A stretch of DNA of 64,000 nt from Streptomyces olivochromogenes (GTDB lineage: Bacteria; Actinomycetota; Actinomycetes; Streptomycetales; Streptomycetaceae), in the NCBI RefSeq assembly GCF_001514115.1, contig NZ_KQ948451.1, forward strand, positions 417,308-481,307, written 5' to 3'. How positions within the stretch are numbered: the stretch's first letter is position 1; each line of letters begins with the position of its first letter. Positions 28,754 to 36,698 of the stretch are shown piece by piece. The notes under the pieces are model-generated. The model was given only the letters and a program-made list of their open reading frames with translations, did not search any database and was not told the DNA's origin. The position numbers and the translations under genes are program-made.

Positions 28754-29719
28754 TCAACGCACCCGACCCCGCGGCTTCAGCGGTACCGGCGGGAGTTCGG
28801 GAGCGGACAGCGGGTCACCGTCGTAACCGTGTACTTCGCCGAAGCGAGTCCCCTCCATCCAGTCCTTGCGGCCCTCCTCGATGTCCTGCTGCGAACGGCC
28901 GATGAAGTTCCACCACATGACCAGCTCCTCCTCGAACGGCTCGCCGCCCAGGAGCATGAGGGACGCGTCCGACTCGGCGCGCAGGGGAAGTTCCGTCCGG
29001 CCGCAGCCGAGGTAGAGCATGGAGCCCGGGAGCATCGGTACGCCGTCGACGTGCGCCTCGCCGGACATGGACAGGACGGCGTACTCGAAGTCGGGCTCCA
29101 GCGGCAGTCGTACGTCGGTGCCGCTCGCGAGGGACAGGTCGGCGCCGACGATCGGGGTGTACGTCGTGCCGGGCGAGGTCGTGCCGTCGACGGTGCCCAG
29201 GATGAGCGTGGCCTTGAGGCCGGCGGCCGTGACGAGCGGCAGCTCGGCGTGGTGCTCGAAGTGCGGTTCGGTGTGGCGGTGGCTGTCGGGGAGGGCGACC
29301 CACAGTTGCGCGCCGTGCAGGAAGCGGGCGTGCGACTCGGGGCTCTCCTCGGAGTGGCTGATGGCCCTTCCGGACGTCATGAGGCCCAGTTCGCGCGGGC
29401 GGATCGTCTGCAGGCTGCCCGTGGAGTCGCGGTGCAGCACCTCGCCCTCGTGGAGCCAGCTGACGGTCTGGAGTCCCATGTGCGGGTGCGGCGGGACCTG
29501 CATACCGGGCTCGTCGGCGATGTCGTCGGGCCCGTAGTGATCGACGAAGCACCACGCGCCGATCATGCGGCGGCCCAAGTTGGGCAGCAGGCGGCGGACT
29601 TCGGTGGACTCGCCGAGCTTGACCCGACGGGGACTGAGGAGTTCACGGACCGGCTCGGCCACCACGAAACCGCGGCCACCGCACAGCGCGGGAACTGCCT
29701 CGCGATCAAGATTGCTCAT
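28754..29719 (-). CDS. Pirin-family bicupin protein
   Basis: 321 residues from MSNLDREAVPALCGGRGFVV. The pirin N-terminal cupin shows RMIGAWCFVDHYGP and PPHPHMGLQTVSWLHEGEVL with the His-His-His-Glu iron-ligand pattern, then RDSTGSLQTIRPRELGLMTS and GRAISHSEESPE. The C-terminal pirin domain ends in a basic PLKPRGRVR. Bacterial pirins are Fe(II) proteins, some with quercetinase activity and others redox-responsive regulators. It is divergent from a MarR regulator 199 bases away, an arrangement common in actinobacteria and suggestive of oxidative or phenolic stress control. Confidence 0.92.
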   Translation of the reverse strand: MSNLDREAVPALCGGRGFVVAEPVRELLSPRRVKLGESTEVRRLLPNLGRRMIGAWCFVDHYGPDDIADEPGMQVPPHPHMGLQTVSWLHEGEVLHRDSTGSLQTIRPRELGLMTSGRAISHSEESPESHARFLHGAQLWVALPDSHRHTEPHFEHHAELPLVTAAGLKATLILGTVDGTTSPGTTYTPIVGADLSLASGTDVRLPLEPDFEYAVLSMSGEAHVDGVPMLPGSMLYLGCGRTELPLRAESDASLMLLGGEPFEEELVMWWNFIGRSQQDIEEGRKDWMEGTRFGEVHGYDGDPLSAPELPPVPLKPRGRVR

Positions 29720-29886
29720 GGGCCACAACCTAGCCCCGTCGGGGACCGTCCGTCAGGCCGTCCTCCCTCCCCCGGGCTCCCGCGGACTCCCCCGGACGGG
29801 GGTACTTGGGCCGGAGTCGGTGCGGTCCTGGGGCTACGGGCGGAGGTCGGTAGGGCGCTGGTCGGGGACAGCGAGAAATAGTAGCC

Positions 29887-29903
29887 ATGGACATAGTATC
29901 CAT
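29887..29903. promoter_or_regulatory. Inverted repeat upstream of the MarR gene
   Basis: ATGGA (29887-29891), CATAGTA, TCCAT (29899-29903). It sits 15-31 bases before the MarR start and overlaps a possible -10 (TAGTAT), so it is a likely autoregulatory operator. Confidence 0.55.
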
Positions 29904-29917
29904 GTATGGTTTTCCTC

Positions 29918-30472
29918 ATGAGTTCGACATCCGAGCACGCGACCCCCGGCTTTCTCGTCTGGCGCCTGTCCACGAAGTGGCGCGTGGCCGTCGATCGGGC
30001 GGTCGCACCTCTGGGCCTGACCCACGCCCAGTACTCGCTGGTCGCGTCGCTGTACGGGATGCACAGGGCCGGGCGGCGGCCGAGCCAGCGTCAGCTCGCC
30101 GATCACACCGGACTCGAACCGCTCTACGTCTCGAAGCTGGCCCGCGCCCTGGAGGCGGCCGGTGTCGTCGACCGGACGCGGGACCCCGCCGATCCACGTG
30201 CGATCCAACTGTCACTCACGGAGGACGGACGCGAGGTCGCGCGGCGCGCGACAAGGGTGGTCCAGGGGCTGCTGGAGCAGCTCCTCGAACCGCTCGGCGG
30301 ACTCGGCGGCGATCGCACGAAGGCGTTCAGCCACGAGCTGGCGACCCTGCTCGACGTACCACTCGACGTACCGCTCGATGCGCCGCTCGATGCGCCGCAC
30401 GACGCACCGGGCGATGCGCATCTCGACACACATCGCGACACACATAGCGATTCACATCCTGACGAGGAGTAG
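29918..30472 (+). CDS. MarR-family regulator with tandem-repeat acidic tail
   Basis: 184 residues from MSSTSEHATPGFLVWRLSTK. A standard MarR core follows: LGLTHAQYSLVASLYGM, HTH PSQRQLADHTGLEPLYVSKL and wing GVVDRTRDPADPRAIQLSLT. The core ends near residue 144. The last 40 residues are ten four-residue repeats (LDVPLDVPLDAPLDAP and so on, drifting to HDAP, LDTH, RDTH, SDSH, PDEE), encoded by a 12-base tandem repeat at 30350-30469. Such a tail is not part of the family. The start ATG at 29906 is also possible. It is followed after two bases by a second MarR-like gene. Confidence 0.88.
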   Translation: MSSTSEHATPGFLVWRLSTKWRVAVDRAVAPLGLTHAQYSLVASLYGMHRAGRRPSQRQLADHTGLEPLYVSKLARALEAAGVVDRTRDPADPRAIQLSLTEDGREVARRATRVVQGLLEQLLEPLGGLGGDRTKAFSHELATLLDVPLDVPLDAPLDAPHDAPGDAHLDTHRDTHSDSHPDEE

Positions 30473-30474
30473 CC

Positions 30475-30915
30475 ATGAGCATTCCCACTCCCCCGGTCGG
30501 CGGCCAGGTCGTAGGACTGGCCCACTACGCGAGCCGCGCGGCCCTGGAAGCCGCGCTGGCGCGCATCGGAAGCAACTTCAACCAGTCGGTGGCCCTGCGG
30601 GCCGTCTCGGACCAGGGCGGCACCGTCGAGCGCGACCGGCTCGTGGGGCGGCTGACCGGGGCGCTGAAGGTCGAGGAGTCGGTGGCCGAGGAGACCGTCG
30701 CGGAGATGACGGCCCTCAAGCTGCTGACGGAGACGGACGCCACGCTGGTGTCGCTCACCGAGCACGGCCGTGAGGTGTTCGAGGAGATCCGCACGGCGGG
30801 GAACGAGATCGCGGCCCGGCTGTACGCGGGCATCCCGGCCGAGGACCTGGCGACGGTGGGGCGCGTGCTGACCCTGGTGACGGAGCGGGCCAACGCGGAG
30901 CTGGCCGGCGGATGA
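30475..30915 (+). CDS. MarR-like winged-helix protein, second in operon
   Basis: 146 residues from MSIPTPPVGGQVVGLAHYAS. An N-terminal helix is followed by a winged-helix-like region (FNQSVALRAVSDQGGTVERD, RLVGRLTGALKVEESVAEET), the wing KLLTETDATLVSLTEHGREV, and a C-terminal helix. It starts two bases after the previous stop; the GAGGAG ribosome site lies inside the upstream gene's last codons, so the two are translationally coupled. It lacks the strong DNA-recognition helix of classical MarR proteins and may act as a partner of the upstream regulator. That role is inference. Confidence 0.8.
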   Translation: MSIPTPPVGGQVVGLAHYASRAALEAALARIGSNFNQSVALRAVSDQGGTVERDRLVGRLTGALKVEESVAEETVAEMTALKLLTETDATLVSLTEHGREVFEEIRTAGNEIAARLYAGIPAEDLATVGRVLTLVTERANAELAGG

Positions 30916-30983
30916 CGCCCACGAGCGAGATGGTGGAATATTCAACCATCGAGTGAGGTTCTGACACTCGAAGGAGGTCAGCA

Positions 30984-31331
30984 GTGGAGACGAAGTACTA
31001 CGACCAGGGGACGGCCGCGGAGCGCTGGGAGCGGGCGCAGCTGTTCTTCGACGCCAAGGACTACGCCGGTGCGGCGCGCGTTCTGGGCGGCCTTGTGGAC
31101 GAGGTGCCGGAGCAGACCGGACCGCGGCTGCTGCTGGCCCGCGCGTACTACCACTCGGCCCAACTGCGCCGCGCCGAGACGGAGTTGCGTACGCTCGTCG
31201 AGCGTGACCCGGTGGAGCACTACGCCCGGCTGATGCTGGGGCGCACGTTGCAGCGCCAGGGGCGTCACGACGAGGCCGAGTCGCACCTGCGCATCGCCTC
31301 CGCGCTCGCGGGTGACTTCGAGCAGGTGTGA
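30984..31331 (+). CDS. Small tetratricopeptide-repeat protein
   Basis: 115 residues beginning at a GTG with a complete AAGGAGGT ribosome site seven bases upstream. Three TPR units can be read: AERWERAQLFFDAKDYAGAA, PRLLLARAYYHSAQLRRAET and HYARLMLGRTLQRQGRHDEA, with the canonical Gly/Ala/Tyr spacing. It should act as a cytosolic protein-binding adaptor; the partner is unknown. It lies 68 bases downstream of the MarR-like pair on the same strand, with a probable own promoter. Confidence 0.9.
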   Translation: METKYYDQGTAAERWERAQLFFDAKDYAGAARVLGGLVDEVPEQTGPRLLLARAYYHSAQLRRAETELRTLVERDPVEHYARLMLGRTLQRQGRHDEAESHLRIASALAGDFEQV

Positions 31332-31540
31332 CGGCCCTTGCAGGTGTGACGGCCCTCGCGGGTGCGACCGCCGCTGGGGGTGCGACCGCCCGCTGAGGAC
31401 GTGAACGTCTCCCGACGACATGAACTGTCGCCCGAGGGCGTGAACGTCTTCGGGAGCAGGACGAAGAGGCCGGGCGCCGGAGCGCCGTGGCTGGTCATCG
31501 AGGTGACCGGCCACAGCCCCGGCACCCGGCCTCCGCCGTG

Positions 31541-31910
31541 TCACGCCGCGCGCGGCTCCATGAGCCGTGTCAGCAGGTCGTCCAGGCTGACCAGGCCGGT
31601 CAGCCGCCCCGTGTCGTCGCGTACGACGGCTCGGTGCACGCCCGCGACGCCCTGGTCGCCCGCGCGCAGGGCAGGGCCCAGGTCGCCAGGACCGTGACGC
31701 CGTCGCGGACCAGCAGGCGGGTGCGGTCGCTGTCCCCGGCGACGCCCAGGACGGTGTCGATCGCCGCGTCGGCGGGGACCGAGGTGATCCGGTCGGCCGG
31801 GATCTGCAGGTCCCCGACCGGGTGCTGCGGTTCGGTCAGGGAGCTGGTGATCAGCTCGGAGTCCTCCTTGCTGATCAGCCCGAGCCGCTCCGACTCCTCG
31901 ACGAGGGATG
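31541..31910 (-). pseudogene. HlyC/CorC-type CBS-pair remnant
   Basis: The minus strand gives LVEESERLGLISKEDSELIT and VGDLQIPADRITSVPADAAI, then, after a frameshift near 31680, GVAGVHRAVVRDDTGRLTGL and VSLDDLLTRLMEPRAA to a stop at 31541. These are the linker, first CBS and second CBS motifs of the hemolysin/CNNM-type magnesium and cobalt transport proteins. The DUF21 membrane domain (about 200 residues) is missing upstream, where the M56 peptidase gene ends. It is a dead 3' fragment. Confidence 0.75.
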
Positions 31911-31942
31911 TTCGGCGGAGCGACTGAGGAGTGGTGGCGGAG

Positions 31943-32893
31943 CTACAGCGGCGTGGCCGCGTGCAGGATCAGGACCATCGTCACGGCGGAGTTCGCCGAC
32001 GACATCGCGGAGACGAGCGTGCCGACCGCGGCGCCCCAGGCGGCCAGCCCCACGGACGTGAACACGGACGGCCAGCTGCGGGCCGCCGGCGCGGGGCGCA
32101 GCAGGGCGGCGACCCGGCGCGGCACAGGACCCGCGGACGCGAATCCGGCGAAGCCGGTGAACGTGGCGAACGCCGGCACCGGGCTCCCGCCCGACAGCAG
32201 GGCCGCCTTGCCGATCGCCCGCGCCACCACCGTGCGGTTGCCGACCGACCGGGCCGCGTCCTCGTCCGCCCACCGCTCCGTGGTGTAGACGACGGTCGTA
32301 CGCAGCGGTCGCAGGAACGGATTGGCGCGCGCCGCGAGTCGTACGGCCAGCAGGTGGCGGTGGTGAGCGGCCGTCAGGTGGGCCCGCTCGTGCGCGAACA
32401 GGGCACGGCGCTCGGGCGAGGTGAGGCCGCGCAGCAGGGCCGTGGTGACCACCACGCGGTCGCGGCGTCCGCCGGGGAGAGCGTAGGCGTAGGGCTTCTC
32501 CTCGGGGAGGACGACCACGGAACGGCTGGGCAGCGCGGCGAGCGCACGCCGCGCGCGCTGGGCGACCCGGCGGTGGCGCCACAGGGTGCGCGCGCAGACC
32601 GCGAGGACCAGGACCAGGGCCGGGATCGCCGCCTGGCCCGCGATCTCGTCGTGCGGGACGGCCGCACGGACCTCCGCGTGGGACCAGCCGTCCGGGAGCG
32701 GGTTGCCGGGCAACTGCGCGGTCCCGACCACCATCAGCAGGGCCAGGCAGAGTGTGCTGCACAGGGCCATGACGGTGGCGACCGCCGTCAGCAGCCGGGT
32801 GGCCGTACGCGGATGCAGATGCAGTTCGGCGAGGCGTGCCACCGGCCAGGCACTCAGTGGCAGGACAAGCGGCAGAAAGACGAAGACCCCCAT
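31943..32893 (-). CDS. M56-family membrane metallopeptidase
   Basis: 316 residues: MGVFVFLPLVLPLSAWPVAR. Four hydrophobic helices lie at about 3-20, 33-57, 88-102 and 285-312, with a cytosolic/peripheral zinc protease between helices 3 and 4. HERAH (His168, Glu169, His172) is the HExxH site, and TTERWADEDAA supplies the third ligand. It lacks a BlaR-type sensor domain. Six bases separate it from the upstream BlaI repressor gene, the standard BlaI-M56 pair in which the protease cleaves the repressor on a cell-envelope signal. The inducing signal is unknown. Confidence 0.92.
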   Translation of the reverse strand: MGVFVFLPLVLPLSAWPVARLAELHLHPRTATRLLTAVATVMALCSTLCLALLMVVGTAQLPGNPLPDGWSHAEVRAAVPHDEIAGQAAIPALVLVLAVCARTLWRHRRVAQRARRALAALPSRSVVVLPEEKPYAYALPGGRRDRVVVTTALLRGLTSPERRALFAHERAHLTAAHHRHLLAVRLAARANPFLRPLRTTVVYTTERWADEDAARSVGNRTVVARAIGKAALLSGGSPVPAFATFTGFAGFASAGPVPRRVAALLRPAPAARSWPSVFTSVGLAAWGAAVGTLVSAMSSANSAVTMVLILHAATPL

Positions 32894-32899
32894 GAGACG

Positions 32900-33421
32900 T
32901 CAGTCTTCCGTACCGTCGGGCACCCCGTCGGCCCCACCCACACCATCGCCCCCACCCACCGCATCGGACCTGGCCGTCGCCTCGGCCCCACCCATCGCAT
33001 CGGACCTGTCCGTCGCCCCGGCCCCGCCCGTCGCGTGGGCCGTCTCCAAGAGCGCGCGCAGAACCTGTTCGTCGTCCGGCGGCAGCGCGGTGACGAAGCT
33101 GGCGAGGACGGCCTCGCGGTCGCTCTCGCCGTCGAGAAGCCGGCGCATCTTGAGCGCGGCCAGGCCCGCGACGTCGGCGGTGGGCCGCCACACGAAGGAG
33201 CGTCCGCGTCGTTCGCGGGCCACCGCGTCCTTGGCGAGCAGCCGGGTCAGGATGGTGACGACGGTGGTGTAGGCGAGGTCGCCGCCGAGTCGTTCCTGCA
33301 CCCAGGCGGCGGTCACCGGGGCCTCCGCCTCGCGCAGCGCACCGAGCACCTGGCTCTCCAACTCGCCCTGCCCGCGGCGCCTGGAAGGCCGGTGCGGGTC
33401 CTCGCGGTCGCGCTGCGCCAT
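32900..33421 (-). CDS. BlaI/MecI/CopY-family repressor with repetitive tail
   Basis: 173 residues. The BlaI winged helix covers about 18-90: GELESQVLGALREAEAPVTA, VQERLGGDLAYTTVVTILTR, LLAKDAVARERRGRSFVWRP. The dimerisation region is MRRLLDGESDREAVLASFVT. From about residue 130 the family homology ends and a Gly/Asp/Ala tail of 12-residue repeats follows (GATDRSDAMGGAE, ATARSDAVGGGD), encoded by 36-base tandem repeats around 32940-33040. It is the repressor partner of the M56 peptidase gene and could control that gene and perhaps the PepSY gene upstream. Confidence 0.9.
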   Translation of the reverse strand: MAQRDREDPHRPSRRRGQGELESQVLGALREAEAPVTAAWVQERLGGDLAYTTVVTILTRLLAKDAVARERRGRSFVWRPTADVAGLAALKMRRLLDGESDREAVLASFVTALPPDDEQVLRALLETAHATGGAGATDRSDAMGGAEATARSDAVGGGDGVGGADGVPDGTED

Positions 33422-33452
33422 GTCCGTCTCCCTCCGGCGTTCCCCTACCTGA

Positions 33453-34859
33453 TCACGCTACCTGGCCTCCCTGGGTGCGCTTGCCACGGCGGTACGCGAT
33501 CTCGCCGAGGACGACGTCCACGGCGACGAACACGGCGAGCGGGATGCCGAGCAGCGGGACGAAGTAGCCGAGCACGGCGACGGCCGCCATGAGCGGGACG
33601 AGGATCTGCGGCGGGACCTGCCGCCAGGCGCCGCGCGGGATGGGGCGGCCGAACGCGGAGGCACGGCCGCGCTGCCACCACATGCGGTAGCCCCACACGA
33701 TCAGCAGGACCAGGCAGAGCGCGAGGGCCATCAGAGCGATCTGGTTGACGAGGCCGAAGAGGACGCCGCTGTGGGCGTCGATGCCCCAGCGCGTCAGTTT
33801 GGCGAGCAGCGGGTAGTCGGCGAAGCGGAGTTCGTCAGTGACCTTGCCCGTCGTCGGGTCCACGGCGACGGAGTCCTGCTTCTCGGGCCAGCTGCGCTGG
33901 ACCTGCTTGACCACGTACGCGGTGGAGGCGTCGGCGGGTACGACGATCTCGACGGGGTCGCCGAGACCTTCGGCGCGGGCGGCCGCGAGGATCTTGTCGA
34001 GGTCCTGGGGCGTGGTCGTTGCCGTGGTGCCGCCGGACCCCGTGCCGGTGTGGCCCGCGTGCTCGCCGCCGGCCGCCACCGCCGCGGACACGGAGGGGGT
34101 CGCCTGGCCGAGCGAGGTCCTGAGTTCGTCGATGTTGGCGCCGGCGTAGGTCGACCAGGTGAGTCCGGTCGCCGAGAGGAAGAAGAACCCGGCCGCCGCC
34201 CACACACCGACGGTGCCGTGCAGCCCGAGGGTGCGACGGCGCCCGGACATACCCCGCACCTTGCGCTGGGCCCGCCGCCGGCCGAACCACAGCACCAACC
34301 CGCCGGCCGCGATGACCCAAAGCCAGCTCGCGGCGAGTTCGCTGTAGAGCCGGCCGTTCTCGCCGAGGTGCAGGTCACGGTGGAGCTCGTCGATCCAGGT
34401 GCGCAGCGGGAGCGCGCCGGTGGCGCCGTACTGCTCCAGCGCTCCTCGCACCTTCGCGGTGTACGGGTCGACGAACACCGCGAGCGTGTGCCCCTCGCCG
34501 ACGCCGGGGACGCCGGAGAGCAGCACCCTGGTCGTCGCGTCCGCCTCCGGTGACGGTCGTACGGCGGAGACCGCGCCCTGCGGGTGGGCCTTGCGGGCGG
34601 CGGCCACCTGCTCGGACAGCGGCAGCTTGTGGTCGCCCACCGGGACGGTCAGCTCATGCGCGTACACGATCTTCTCCGCCTGGTACGAGGCGGCGTACAG
34701 GAAGCCGGTCAGGGCCGCGACCAGCAGGAACGGGGCGACGAGTATTCCCGCGTAGAAGTGCAGGCGCAGGATCAGGGGGCGCAGGGCCGCCTTTCTGGTG
34801 GGGGTCGGGGCGACGGGCCTGGGGGACTCGTCCGTCGTGGTCGTGGGAGCGGTGGACAT
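33453..34859 (-). CDS. PepSY-domain membrane protein (PiuB-like)
   Basis: 468 residues from MSTAPTTTTDESPRPVAPTP. Four transmembrane helices: about 35-60 (LHFYAGILVAPFLLVAALTG), 190-212 (WLWVIAAGGLVLWFG), 235-258 (LHGTVGVWAAAGFFFLSATG) and a pair near the C-terminus (MALALCLVLLIVWGYRMWWQ; LVPLMAAVAVLGYFVPLLGI). PepSY modules lie between helices 1-2 and 3-4, the latter next to a Gly/Thr/His-rich linker (GGEHAGHTGTGSGGTTATTT). His residues in helices (RLHFYAG, GLHGTVG, DAHSG) fit the heme/metal-handling PepSY_TM family linked to iron uptake. The blaI gene follows after 31 bases, possibly in one transcript. Confidence 0.9.
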   Translation of the reverse strand: MSTAPTTTTDESPRPVAPTPTRKAALRPLILRLHFYAGILVAPFLLVAALTGFLYAASYQAEKIVYAHELTVPVGDHKLPLSEQVAAARKAHPQGAVSAVRPSPEADATTRVLLSGVPGVGEGHTLAVFVDPYTAKVRGALEQYGATGALPLRTWIDELHRDLHLGENGRLYSELAASWLWVIAAGGLVLWFGRRRAQRKVRGMSGRRRTLGLHGTVGVWAAAGFFFLSATGLTWSTYAGANIDELRTSLGQATPSVSAAVAAGGEHAGHTGTGSGGTTATTTPQDLDKILAAARAEGLGDPVEIVVPADASTAYVVKQVQRSWPEKQDSVAVDPTTGKVTDELRFADYPLLAKLTRWGIDAHSGVLFGLVNQIALMALALCLVLLIVWGYRMWWQRGRASAFGRPIPRGAWRQVPPQILVPLMAAVAVLGYFVPLLGIPLAVFVAVDVVLGEIAYRRGKRTQGGQVA

Positions 34860-34869
34860 GGGCGGGCTT

Positions 34870-35000
34870 CTCCGGTCGGACGGGGATGGGAAGGCGGACG
34901 GAAGCGGGGACAGGAGTGGGGACGGGGCAGGGACCGGACGGGGATGGGACAGGGATGGACTCGGGTCGTGGGCCGGGGAGTTGGACTCTCGCTCCGGAGT
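34870..35000. repeat. Low-complexity GGGAC/GGGATGG-rich stretch
   Basis: Upstream of the PepSY gene the plus strand repeats GGGGAC, GGGATGG and GGACGG in irregular succession. It looks like slippage-prone simple sequence, strongly G-rich on one strand, and could form G-quadruplexes near the PepSY promoter. Confidence 0.5.
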
Positions 35001-35169
35001 GGCCCGTGGTGGTCCGTGGGGCTCCGTGGTGGTCCAGAAGTCGGGGCGCGGAGTCGTCGAGTTCCCGGGGCGCCATGTGGCCTGAGTCACATGAAAAGGC
35101 GTGTGGGGACCCGGGAGACGTCCCTGGCGCCGCCTCGCTTGGCGCGATCGGTCTTGGCATCCTGGCGCG

Positions 35170-35826
35170 ATGGCATCCGAACGTGACCCCAGCGCCTCCC
35201 GCCCACTGAGCGAGCTGGTCGAGGAACTCCTCGCCCATGAAGGCCCGTTGCCCATCGTCACCGCCGGGGACCCGGTGCTGCGCCGCCCCGCCGAGCCCTT
35301 CGCCGGCCAGCTCGACCCGGGGCTCCTGACCCGCTTCGTCGCCGCCCTGCGCGCCACCATGCACGCGGCGCCGGGCGTCGGCCTCGCGGCACCGCAGGTC
35401 GGCGTACCCCTGCGGATCGCGGTCATCGAGGATCCGGCGCCGGTCTCCGAGGAGGTGCGGGTGGTGCGCGGGCGGGTGCCGCAGCCGTTCCGGGTGCTGG
35501 TGAATCCGTCGTACGAGGGCGTGGGCGCGGGGCGGGCCGTGTTCTTCGAGGGGTGTCTGAGCGTGCCGGGGTGGCAGGCCGTGGTGGCCCGGCACGCCGA
35601 GGTGCGGCTGACGGCTCTGGACGAGCGGGGCCGGGCGATCGACGAGGTGTTCACGGGGTGGCCGGCGCGGATCGTCCAGCACGAGACGGATCACCTGGAC
35701 GGCATGCTCTACCTCGACCGTGCCGAGTTGCGCTCGCTGTCTTCCAACCAGGAGATGGCGGATCGCTGGACGCAGCCGACGCCTGCGGAGGCCGCCGCCG
35801 TACTGGGCTTCGCCCTTCCCGACTGA
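35170..35826 (+). CDS. def: Peptide deformylase
   Basis: 218 residues from MASERDPSASRPLSELVEEL. All three deformylase motifs are present: GVGLAAPQVG with Gln76, EGCLS with Cys129, and QHETDHLDG with His171, Glu172 and His175. Cys and both His bind Fe(II) or another metal. The enzyme removes the N-formyl group from nascent proteins. The N-terminal extension of about 25 residues before LPIVTAGDPVLRRPAEPF is usual for one Streptomyces paralogue, which is often an accessory copy next to resistance or stress genes. The gene stands alone, and a large inverted repeat covers its stop codon. Confidence 0.95.
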   Translation: MASERDPSASRPLSELVEELLAHEGPLPIVTAGDPVLRRPAEPFAGQLDPGLLTRFVAALRATMHAAPGVGLAAPQVGVPLRIAVIEDPAPVSEEVRVVRGRVPQPFRVLVNPSYEGVGAGRAVFFEGCLSVPGWQAVVARHAEVRLTALDERGRAIDEVFTGWPARIVQHETDHLDGMLYLDRAELRSLSSNQEMADRWTQPTPAEAAAVLGFALPD

Positions 35827-35865
35827 GGGCGCGCACCGCGGGGCCCTCAGTCGGGCAGGGCGAAG
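35808..35865. terminator. Long hairpin spanning the def stop codon
   Basis: Arms of 23 bases at 35808-35830 and 35843-35865 match at 22 of 23 positions, with a 12-base loop. The left arm contains the last six def codons and the TGA; the right arm is their inverted copy. It should fold strongly in the mRNA. Confidence 0.75.
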
Positions 35866-36698
35866 GGTGTCCGGCGGCGGGAGTGAGCCTGGGATCGATG
35901 GCCCGACGGCGGCCGTCGGAGCCTCGACGGCTCCAGGCCCGGGCCGACCGAGGCGGCGCGGCTGCGGCCGGCGGGTCCGGCCGCTCGGGGCCCGGACCGG
36001 TGCCGCTCGGGCTCCGGACCGGTGCCGCTCGGGCTCCGGGTTGGTTCGGGCCCGGGCCTTCCGGGGCGGGCCGTCGATGTCCCGACCGGCTGAGTCATCC
36101 GGCCCTGGCCCCGGCTCTGCCGCCGGGCCTGGCGTCCGGCCCGGAGAGCGTCCCGTCTCAGCCAGGTCGGCCGCGCCCGGACCGTCGGAGCCGCCCGCAA
36201 GGCGGCACCCCCGCGCCCGAAGCCCCATACCCGGAGCCGAGCCGCCCAGGCCGGAACGGCCGGCCCAGCCGGTCAATCTCAGCCGGCCGAACCCGAAGCC
36301 GCCGGGGACCCGAACCTCAGCCGGCCGCACCCGAAGCCGCCGGGGACCCGAACCTCAGCCGGCCGCACCCGAAGCCGCCGGGGACCCGAACCTCAGCCAA
36401 GCCCCCGACATGCCGGGCCAAGTCCCGGCCAAGTCCCGGCCGCCCCAACGACCGGCCCAGCCCGTCAATCCCGGACGGCCGCCCCCGACGCGCTCGAACC
36501 CCGAAACGACGAACCCCAAGGCCGCCACCGCGACTCGAGCGCCGCCAGAACCCAAGTGGCGGACGCCGAACGGGTGAATCCGGCCGGTCGGTCGCGGAGG
36601 GCCGGGGCCCACGCCCTCGGCGCTCAAGCCGGCGACGGGCGAACGGCCGGTCCAGGCCCGTCGATCTCGGGCGGCCGTACCCGAACGACCGGCGTCGG
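35827..36698. other. Long gene-free stretch rich in direct repeats
   Basis: About 870 bases between convergent genes. It contains a 20-base repeat (GGTGCCGCTCGGGCTCCGGA type) near 35998-36041 and the 38-base tandem array described separately. Frames on both strands are Pro/Arg/Gly simple sequence without ribosome sites, and I do not believe any is expressed. Confidence 0.6.
36281..36398. repeat. 38-bp tandem repeat, three copies
   Basis: The marker GCCGGGGACC recurs at 36301, 36339 and 36377, exactly 38 bases apart, inside near-identical units running GAAGCCGCCGGGGACCCGAA and on to CCTCAGCCGGCC. The period is not a multiple of three, so the repeat is non-coding. Confidence 0.8.

Noticed and set aside
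36281..36398. CRISPR array
   Set aside because: Units are contiguous 38-bp copies without unique spacers, and no cas gene is present.
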